Source: Sthenelais limicola
Taxonomy: Eukaryota; Annelida; Polychaeta; Phyllodocida; Sigalionidae
DNA length: 64,000 bases
Assembly (NCBI GenBank): GCA_942159475.1
Contig: OW804097.1
Span: forward strand, 54,394,986-54,458,985
Direction: 5' to 3'
Shown: positions 56,111-64,000 of the stretch, one piece after another
Numbering within the stretch: position 1 is the first letter of the stretch
Layout of the letters: each line of letters starts with the position of its first letter
Translations under genes and position numbers: made by a program
The notes under the pieces: generated by a model
Seen by the model: only the letters and a program-made list of their open reading frames with translations
Databases searched by the model: none
What the model was told of the DNA's origin: nothing

Positions 56111-56341
56111 GGGTGGTGTCGCCGGCCCTCTGGCCCTCGACTTCGGATGGGGGCCCCTCCCCCATCTCCAATGTGTAGGCTAGATATAAATATATATATA
56201 CAACATAACGAGCCCTGCGAACCAGAGGCTCTCATCTACACTTATCTTCAATATGCTTCAACCTACATTTACCCCATGCTCTCCTACGAAATAAAATCAT
56301 ATACCGGTATATAAAATGTGTACGGTACCGGTATTTAATGT
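56111..56341 (+). repeat. Split direct repeat B2 (right end of the YR element)
   Basis: This copy of B1 has small insertions: 'gctaga' near 56178 and ccggtat-type insertions near 56303 and 56325. It is the right boundary of the element and lies immediately upstream of the SEC63 promoter region. Confidence 0.88.
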
Positions 56342-56756
56342 AGCAATTCTTGAAAATCCGGGGATTTTTTGGGGATACGTTCTCTATTTGACAATGAAAG
56401 AAGCAACTACCTCAGCATAATATCCAACCAAGCTTGAGCGATTTACAGTCGGTCTTCGACTTCGGCGACTTTCCAGTTCAGTCTGTTTTGTAATACCCAC
56501 GCGCTAAGGCCTGAGAATCGAAAGGGTTTATTTACAAACTCACATAGGCAAACTGTCATTCTCATAGAATTATAACTGTTTAAAATATATAAACTATGAT
56601 ATACAATATCAAATCCTTTCGACATGCATGAAAAATGATTATTTAACGTCATTCTTTGAAGTATTATATTTTATCACATCTCCGAATATCCTTACGAGTC
56701 TTACTTCACATATCTACCTCCGTCAGAAGAGTTCCATTTCCGACTCTCACCATTCT

Positions 56757-56766
56757 TCTCGCGAGA
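56757..56766. promoter_or_regulatory. TCTCGCGAGA core promoter element of SEC63
   Basis: The palindrome tctcgcgaga lies 17 bases before the SEC63 ATG. In animals this word is a known positional promoter element of TATA-less housekeeping genes (bound by ZBTB33/Kaiso-type factors). No TATA box is visible. Its place next to the start codon implies a very short 5' UTR or a start site spread over this point. The same 10-mer occurs at 47126-47135 inside the LINE region without an obvious role. Confidence 0.7.
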
Positions 56767-56782
56767 TAGTGTACGTTTCAAC

Positions 56783-59700
56783 ATGGCTGGCATGCAGTTT
56801 GAGTACGATGAAAAAGGAGGAACTTTCTATTATTTCCTCATATCTTTCCTCGCTTTAGTCCTTGTTCCTTCCACCTATTATCTATGGCCACGCAAGTCCT
56901 CCAAAGGTAAGTAGGTGAAGCTGCCTTAAGACGACTTGTCTGATTGTTTTCCAAGTCGACCTAACACACCCAGCCCCTTCGGCATTCGACAAGAGTAAGT
57001 CGACGTCAGAACGTGTGCGTGGGTTTACTACCGTTTAGAAGAAAACAAAATATGAAATTATGTTAATGTTGGCGGATTTCACTGAATCTACCTTAGTGCG
57101 TGCTTTTCTTCTAGGGGCCTTTAACCACAGAGAAATCACCATTGAAATATTTAGGCTGTGTAAAACCATTATCAACATCTGCACACGACATATAAATATT
57201 GATGGAAATATTTTTTTCCTGAACATCTGGCACATTGTTGGCTTGTTGACCCGGCGTTTGATACGTCCCTGTGTATACGTGTGGATAGAGAGACATGTGA
57301 CGATGTGGACAGCCTTAATTACCACCAAAGTTCCACCTTTATTTAATGCTCTCCTTATGACTGTACATTCTGATTCTAGGCCTGGTCCTTTTTCAATTTG
57401 TTTTCGTACAGTCGCATACTTACAAATCAATAGTCAATAGTCTATCAGGCAATCTTTAATTATTCGTTATAATTATACGTTGAGAATGACTAAATAACAA
57501 TTTTTTGATACGTTCCATACAGTGACACACGTCTCCCTGACTGATGTAAAGTCATTACATCATTCATATCTCATTATGGCTGCCACATTTCTTCCAGTTC
57601 CAATTTATGTTTTTTTTTTAATTCACTAGATCACAAACACAATTTAATAAGGTCGATTTATAGCTTCCTAGAGAAGACGGACCAGTGTGGTGTCGGACCG
57701 GGCAGGTTAGTGGACTCGGACCAGGGGGTTAGAGAACTCAGACCACCACAGACTGTTGGACTTGGACCAAACCATACCATACGAAAACTTACCCTAAACC
57801 TAACCCTAAAAAGTAAAATTGGTTGTCCTCAGTCAGTAAAGGTAGTAGTGGAGTGTCTGTCATAAAACTGACTAATAAAAGAATTACTTTTCAAGACTAT
57901 ACCTATCGTAATGTTCTGCCTAAAGCTATGCCCTGTCCAAGTCCACTAACCCCCTGGTCCGAGCATACCCGGCCCAAGCCCAGTGCTGTGGGGTCTGGAA
58001 AACTCAGAAACTGGGCTCCGGCCATGGTACACTCGGACCATGGTATGCTCGGACCATGGGGTTAGTGGACTTGGAACAGGGGGTTAGTGGACTCAGACCA
58101 GGCATAGCTTTAGGCGGAACATTATTACGATAGGTATAGTCATTGAAGTAATTCTTTTATTAGTCAGTTTTATTTCGGACACTTCACTACTACCTTTACT
58201 GACTGAGGACAACCAATTTTACTTTTTAGGGTTAGGTTTAGGGTTAGTTTAAAATTCATTTAGGGCATAAACATCTACTGTTACGTCAAAATTGAAAAAA
58301 AAACCCGCCATATCCACCATGGATGTTTTTCAGACGTTGCCACATGAAATGATGAATGACTCTTGATCTTAGACTTAGTTCAGTCTCATTTTACTCTTGA
58401 GTCTGAGATCCTAATCAGAGCTATAGTATATAGCTCTGGTCATATATATTGTAACCTAGTCAGAGATTGACTGGCTATCGAATGTAACACCGAATGAGAT
58501 TATCCATACTTGTTCATATCTTGTTCATGATTGAAATTCTTTTCCGATAACATCTCCACTCGAACCTCATTCATTAGCTCACAGCTTGTTGTTTAACATT
58601 TCATTATGATCATATGATGTCTAACGTCGAGGCTTAGACTAATCTTTCTATACAAGCAGCCTTCGACGGGAATGTTTGTCTCAGGATTTAACATTAAAGC
58701 AGGAGAAATAATCAAACATGCGCTAGGTTATTTACTCTATGAATGGTTCTTATTTGCTAAAAGTTTAAAGCGTGACATCTAGTCCCCCTGTTGTAGGCCT
58801 ATAATTTACCATATTTAGTCTTTTATATATGAAAGAATGTTAATGCTTAACTTATGTTTACTGCAATTTGGGAATCAGAGCAACGATCCTATAGATCGTT
58901 GATCAGAGTTCTTAGCTGAAAGGCTATAGTTTATGCCAGGCTCTCAAAGCCCCTGAAAGTAATTTCACCTAATAAATGGATGATCTTTACGGATCATTTC
59001 GCCAAATTTATCTTATACTGAAGAAGACATACGTTACTACAAGAAACAGATCATTACTACAACAATGAATTTAGGTTATATTTTCAAAATGACTCATCAA
59101 CCTTTCGTATATTTTCTCTATCGACAGATGAAGAAGAAAAGAAATACACATGCCACTGCGACCCATGTCAGATGAAAAGGCAACTCATTCGTTCGCACGA
59201 GCCATGGGTCAAAACAAAAAGAAACTCTATGTAAGTAATTCTTTTTATTCAACGTTTACAGGTTCTATACACAGGGTTATCAAATACTTCCTCGGTTTTC
59301 CTCATGATAAGCTTAAAGGCAACTTACTTTAGAGATAGTCCCTTCTGTAGCTCCGTGGTTGAGTGAAGCATTCAAAGTCGAGTCCAGAGATTTTCCCCCA
59401 TGACTGACCCTTAATTACTCAAGGTGAGTGTTGTCCGCATAGCAGGTATATAATAGGAAGGCTGGCCACTCAGCCTAGCACCGCTCACTTACGAGTGCAA
59501 CTTTGGGGGCGCCTCTTGGCGTCCAATGTACCTGGGCCCGGATAATTATTTTTGAAGTCCTATAATGTATCGTCTATGCATATTGAATCCCTCTGCAAAT
59601 GCCTGTCAATATATAGAAAACGGGATTAAATTTGGGTGCCTATCTTTCTCCGACCACCATCACTGTAAATGCTTGATCTTTAGGTATTTTTCGCTTTCAG

Positions 59701-62700
59701 AAAATTAGTAATAATTATTGGCTGGGTGTTTTTCGCCTTTGTGGCGTACAAAACATCGCAAGTGGAACTCGACTTCTCCGAATTCGATCCATTTGGAGAG
59801 TTAGGAATCGATAAGGTAAGCACATATTTTATCGCCATAAGAACTGCCTTAATTTGATATTTTATGTCCAACAGCAACGGCCCTGTCTGTTGCCGTATGG
59901 TGTACCGTAAATATTGTTTGGTTTATTGATCAACGAGTGTATTATAGTATGACATGTACGGTACATGTACTCGTTAGTTTAATGGTAGATTTCTTTTATA
60001 TAGACATTGGTTCATCACACTGCCATCTATTACTTAGTTTTCATCACACTAGAAATCATCTAATGAACTCCATCAAATTTCACTTTTATACCAAGGTAAG
60101 ACTCATTTAACTTCGGAATTGTATACCTGTATTAATCCTTTTATTCTTTATTTTGTAGGGAGCTTCACCTGCCGAAATTAAAAAAGCTTATCACAGACTT
60201 AGCTTGAAATTCCATCCTGACAAAAAAGATGGAGACCCCCAACGTTTTATGAAAATAACAAAGGCTTACCGAGCGTAAGTATTCAGCTCTTAACTGTCTT
60301 CATAATATTCCATATATTCTCATGTCCTTGTTTTTACCATTTCAATATTACACATTCTACTAAAGGATGTTTACGAGTCTCTAATTTACACTCACTACTA
60401 TTTCGAGTACCTTTTGATAACTAATTTCATTTTCATCACCAGGTTAACAGATGAAGAAGCCAGACTGAACATGGAAATACATGGGCATCCAGATGGCCCA
60501 GGAGGTACGCTAATAATTTGCTTTTAAATCATTGGAAAAAATCGGAGCAAATTTGATGAATAAAAAACTATGTACAACATTTTCCAGAAGTATAATAGGC
60601 AGACGAAACGTAAGACACATAATCTGTAAAAAGAAAAAAGAAGAAATCCACTACCTGGTGAAATACCATTTAAAAATAATCTTCCAGAAGTAGCCAAAAT
60701 AACAGGGTTTTGCCTAAGAATCGTCTAGTATCCTAGTTGATTGTCTTTGGTAAATTCTATAGACTTGGCGATAGGTCTTCATATCCCGAAGTCATCTTCA
60801 CACTCATTCTATGATCTGTATCCTATTCTCGTTCTAGCGACTCACTTTGGTATTGCTCTTCCGAAATGGATAGTCGAGAAGCAGAATTCTGTCTGGGTAA
60901 GCCATGTTTCTTTATCCATGTTTGAAAGTGTTCCTATATAACGATTTGAAAGAGTCTCTTTTGAAGCATAAAAATAATAATGATAACTGTCTTTTTTTTA
61001 AAAATGGTATGAGTCCTTTCCGGTGTCTCTTCCCATTGGGATTGTTATAGTGTTCTTCTATAAATACTTGATTTGCTATGTGATAGTCTTGTGATATGAT
61101 ATCGGATACTCACCACTGCCACACAAAGATGAGATCCACCTATGGGTACCAAAAAAAAGTAACATTACAAATAGTTTAAATCTCAAGATGTATAATTCAC
61201 TGTTTGGTCTTGCAGGTACTGGCTGTGTACGTAGCAGTGTTCATGGTCCTCCTTCCTACTGTCGTGGTAAGTAAAACCTTGTGAACGGTACACGATAAGG
61301 GTCTCTGCGGGGCCTGCAAAAGGCTTGAATTTGTAAAAACAAATTCAAGGCCTGGAAAATGGGCATTTTGGTCGAAGGGCCTGAAAAATCCCCATATGGG
61401 ACTTGAATCATGTTGGAATCTAATAAATGGCTTTGAAGTATTTGAACATTCCCAGTTTCTTGCTTTATATTTCCTCCCTCTCATTCCAGACACTCAGTGA
61501 CTCGGTTTTGGTGTATATATTGTTGACAATCGCGTGTACATGATAAATTTAAATGAAATCCGGCAAATAAAGGGGATATTTTCTTTTAAACATTGCACTA
61601 TTATAGTCATCATGACCTTTGTCCATGACATGTATTTCCATGTTCAGTCTGACCTTCCATTGTTATTCATCAATAATCTTTGGCACAACATGGCTTCGCT
61701 TGAGAAACAACCCAAAAGTTTGCACTATGTTTGATTGTAGGGAATGTGGTGGTACCGCTCCATCAAATACAGCGCTGAACAGGTGCTCATGGACACCACA
61801 CAGCTCTACTACTACTTCTTCCACAAGACACCCAACATGAACCTCCAGCGCGTCATCATGATACTGGGCGCGTCCATGGAGTTCAACAAGATGCAGAACA
61901 GCGAGATCGTGGAGAGACCCAGTGATAACGAGGAGATCCCCATGGTAAGTGAACCAGTCCACTTCCAGTGCATTTTCAGATGTCATTTCCTTTCTTATTT
62001 CCTGAGATTGGAATTTCAACTCAATATATAATAGGCTTGTGCTGAGATCCATGAGGCCACATAGTATAGGTGTCAATTCCTCCCCATCTTATTTTCTGCT
62101 ATGTTTACAGCCAAAGCACTAATGTTCGATAATATTACTTGCTCTTGCCAACAGCTGATGCGTGAACTTCCTAACCTGAATGAGAAGAACAAGGAGAAAC
62201 CGCTGTGTTTCCCCTTCAGCATCAAGGCCCGCGCTCTTGTTCTAGCCCACTGTGCCCGCCTAGAGCTCCCACCAAAAACTTTAGAACTCGGTAAGTGTCC
62301 ACATTAAATAATTAAACATATTTCTAATACTTAATATCTGTGATAAGCAAAATTTTGCGCCGTCATGAAACTAATGATATGCTCAATATTTGATTCATGC
62401 TTTTCAGATCGACAGTACATTATCAAGAAATGTCCCTACCTTATTAATGAAATGGTCACCATAGTTGCCCAACTGGTGGCCCTTGCCCACGCTGGAAGAG
62501 GTAAGTAACTAAATCATTTCAATGTCTATTAAGTTTTAGACAATATTTTTGTTAAAATGACCAAAGTATATGCAACGCTCGTCTTTAAGGGGTTAACATG
62601 ACATTATTTACAATTTGTGTTACCCGTCTAGATTAACATGGCATCATGATTAATATTAAAATTGGCCAAAGTTCAAGTTTTGCTAATTTCTTGATCTATT

Positions 62701-62991
62701 TTAGGCATATGTTATCTCCTTTAAATCGATTTTGAATACCGGTATTTGAAATAGAAATTGGATGTTGTAGTACTACATCAACTACCTCTTATTTTGGCAT
62801 CTGTTATTTCAGATTTATTCAGATTCAGCTTATTTCATCATTTATATGTTGGTCAAATATTTGTTCAATTCGAAAATACAGTAACTAATTTTAAAACTAA
62901 TTAGATAGACAGACTGAAAAGGTCAAAGATCGGAAACCAAACAAAGGTTCTAAACGCAATAAAGTTACTAAAGATGAACCAGTTATCAAAG
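56783..62991 (+). CDS. SEC63: SEC63, ER translocon J-domain protein (5' part, continues beyond the window)
   Basis: Exons, all gt-ag and phase-consistent: 56783-56906, 59128-59230, 59701-59815, 60159-60274, 60443-60504, 60838-60896, 61216-61266, 61741-61944, 62155-62290, 62408-62500, and a doubtful eleventh at 62905-62991. The first ten give 354 residues of an expected roughly 760. The protein recruits luminal Hsp70 (BiP) to the Sec61 channel. Exon 1: [19 protein letters not shown] and first membrane span. Exon 2: a charged linker with CHCDPC. Exon 3: second span ([15 protein letters not shown]). Exons 4-5: J domain with HPD (LKFHPDKK). Exons 6-8: third span ending VVGMWWYRS. Exons 8-10: start of the Brl domain ([19 protein letters not shown]). 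The ATG follows the promoter palindrome. Acidic C-terminus and remaining exons lie to the right. Confidence 0.95.
57791..58244. repeat. Inverted-repeat element in SEC63 intron 1 with TTAGGG-like ends
   Basis: The left arm from 57791 (accctaaacctaaccctaa) is matched by its complement ending at 58244 (ttagggttaggtttagggt). Arms of about 170 bases run inward through 'gtaaaattggttgtcctcagtc' to 'gcctaaagctatgcc', with a centre (57960-58050) of repeats such as gttagtggact(c/t)gga. Related 'ggactcggaccagggggttag' strings also precede it at 57690-57760. No ORF. Probably a foldback or MITE element. Confidence 0.8.
59345..59575 (+). mobile_element. tRNA-derived SINE in SEC63 intron 2
   Basis: tgtagctccgtggttgag (A-box like, 59351-59368) and agtcgagtcc (B-box like, 59383-59393) are spaced as in a tRNA gene, followed by about 180 bases of non-tRNA body. 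The stretch cannot fold as a functional tRNA: there is no paired acceptor stem. This fits an old SINE. No target duplication or A-tail was found. Confidence 0.5.
62905..62991 (+). CDS. SEC63: Possible lysine-rich cassette exon of SEC63
   Basis: Between ttag and gtgcg lie 87 bases with an open frame in exactly the phase left by exon 10 (phase 1) and returning phase 1. It reads [20 protein letters not shown] and nine more residues, about one third Lys/Arg. An 87-base symmetric exon could be included or skipped without a frame change. Human SEC63 has no such insert at this point of the Brl domain as far as I recall. The acceptor's pyrimidine tract is weak (ttttaaaactaattag), so it may be chance. 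Confidence 0.4.
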
Positions 62992-63390
62992 GTGCGTATT
63001 GTGACCTAAAATTGCACTCTCAGTTAACTTCGGTCAAAAACTAAAGATTTTCTACTTTTTCTTCCATTCCTTTCCAACCCATCTCAACATCATTTGATCT
63101 AAATTTTGGAGGCTTTTGTCTTGTGGTTTTTGCTACAGGCATTCATAAGAGTCCACGTTTATTTTCGAAGGCCCGCCGAAATCCTTTCCTGTGGTGTCTT
63201 ATTTTCGCTCACCGGCGGCCCTTTTCTCCGCCGATTCAACTCCAAATACTTGTATAAACATTGAACAGAATATTTATAAATTCAGTCCATTTATATGAGT
63301 AAATTTCATGAGATTTTTTTTCTGTAATAGCTGAGAATGCAGGTTTAAGGTAATAGATATATAAGAATATATTATGCATACATTGCTGAT

Positions 63391-64000
63391 GCAAGGGTAA
63401 AACCACCATAGTATGCTGGCGAGCTGAAACGCATGGCGAGGGAGAGAGACCATGCTTTTAAAAAAGCACGCATAACTAAGAATGAAACAGACTGGACGGA
63501 GGCAAAAATGGTCAGAAATAAAATTAATTCAAGGCTCCAAAGAGCCAACAATGAATACATATCCGAGCAGCTAGCGGAACATTCCAAAAACCCGGGGAAA
63601 TTCTGGGAGATACTAAAACCACTAGTCACTCCAGACAAAACCAAGTCAGATTTTAGAATAATTATGAAGCTAAAAAATAGCGAAGGTAAATTCCTAGAAA
63701 ATGAAGACATCCCAAGAGAATTCAATGACTACTTCTTTAAAATAGGACCTATGCTGGCTGCTCAGATAGAACCCCTGACAGCTGCTGAAGCCCAGTCACT
63801 GACAAAGAGTGTCCCAAAAGTCAATAGATCGAGATCCTGAACAAAATCAAAATGAAGATAATGATGAAGTCAAGAACGATAGAGATGTTCCACTGCCCAA
63901 AATCCCAGAGATAGCATAAGATATGGTCTACAAAATTATCTGAAAAATAAAGATCTCAAAATCCTCAGTTATACAATTGCTACTGGCTAGAGTCCTGAAA
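63391..64000 (+). pseudogene. LINE (CR1-like) fragment, N-terminal side of RT, in a SEC63 intron
   Basis: The frame 63433-63840 encodes the linker between endonuclease and RT of CR1/jockey-type LINEs: ELKRMARERDHAFKKAR, KMVRNKINSRLQRANNEY, KFWEILKPLV, FNDYFFKIGPMLA. Upstream, in the same frame after a TAG, is a remnant of the preceding block (YAGELKR). Downstream, decayed sequence (IPEIA, MVYKII, ISKSSVIQLLLARVLK) continues to the window edge in shifting frames. This corresponds to the start of RT proper. It is in the same orientation as SEC63 and may belong to the same family as the LINE at 24.6 kb, which covers the complementary 3' half. Confidence 0.8.

Larger units (their letters stand above)
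48825..56341 (+). mobile_element. PAT/Ngaro-type YR retrotransposon with split direct repeats, inactive
   Basis: The order is A1 (48825-49031), gag-like ORF, RT/RNase H, tyrosine recombinase, B1 (53852-54064), A2 (54066-54272), then after an insertion B2 (56111-56341). A1-ORFs-B1-A2-B2 split direct repeats define PAT and Ngaro elements, in contrast to the inverted-repeat DIRS copy 4 kb upstream. The A copies differ at a handful of bases in 207. The A2-B2 joint is interrupted by a TIR transposon (54293-56058). Two faults make this copy dead: an Asn in place of the RT motif A aspartate, and a one-base frameshift in the recombinase. The element ends 441 bases before the SEC63 start codon. Confidence 0.92.

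Noticed and set aside
57035..57440. Overlapping ORFs of 131 (minus) and 126 (plus) codons in SEC63 intron 1
   Set aside because: Both strands are open over the same bases, no recognisable domain; flanking splice signals were not convincing.
60505..60837. Upstream extension of SEC63 exon 6 through the open frame starting at 60741
   Set aside because: A good acceptor (ctcgttctag) at 60837 and exact phase from exon 5 fit the SEC63 family; the upstream residues do not.

Overview
The window is a piece of an animal nuclear genome. It has spliced genes with GT-AG introns, is AT-rich, and is dominated by mobile DNA. SEC63, an ebony-type NRPS-like enzyme, DIRS-class and PAT/Ngaro-class tyrosine-recombinase retrotransposons, Penelope, copia and several LINEs together point to a marine invertebrate. 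The frequent 'taggccta' strings would suit an echinoderm or similar deuterostome, but that placement is a guess.

Host genes: (1) 28770-32610, plus strand, two exons: an 868-residue adenylation / carrier / acyltransferase-fold protein resembling Drosophila Ebony. (2) 34228-38446, minus strand, five exons: a 280-residue conserved protein of unknown function, tail to tail with the first. (3) 56783 to beyond 62991, plus strand: the 5' half of SEC63, the ER J-domain membrane protein of the Sec61 translocon, with at least ten exons, a TCTCGCGAGA promoter element just before the ATG, and a possible extra lysine-rich cassette exon.

Mobile DNA by region: 0.6-4.6 kb, a broken copia element with an initiator-tRNA-Met primer site; 4.9-6.7 kb, a nested inverted-repeat element; 8.4 kb, a 21-bp minisatellite; 11.8-12.5 kb, a LINE fragment (minus); 15.3-18.2 kb, two TTA-flanked TIR elements side by side, the first carrying a hAT-like MITE; 19.5-20.0 kb, a 585-bp palindrome made of smaller palindromes; 23.4-24.5 kb, a satellite rich in TCAAGGTCA; 24.6-25.7 kb, a LINE; 35.7-37.3 kb, a TA-flanked TIR element in an intron; 39.2 kb, a Penelope scrap; 39.8-45.0 kb, a nearly intact DIRS element (minus); 45.1-48.3 kb, a TIR element with an L1/Tx1-like LINE inside; 48.8-56.3 kb, a PAT/Ngaro-type element with split direct repeats, its last repeat pair separated by one TIR element nested in another; 57.8-58.2 kb, 59.3 kb and 63.4-64.0 kb, an inverted repeat, a SINE and a LINE fragment in SEC63 introns.

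The three host genes show no sign of acting together. The most unusual content is the ebony-like enzyme, the conserved unknown gene, the layered palindrome, and two structurally different YR retrotransposons 4 kb apart, one nearly intact and one dead.
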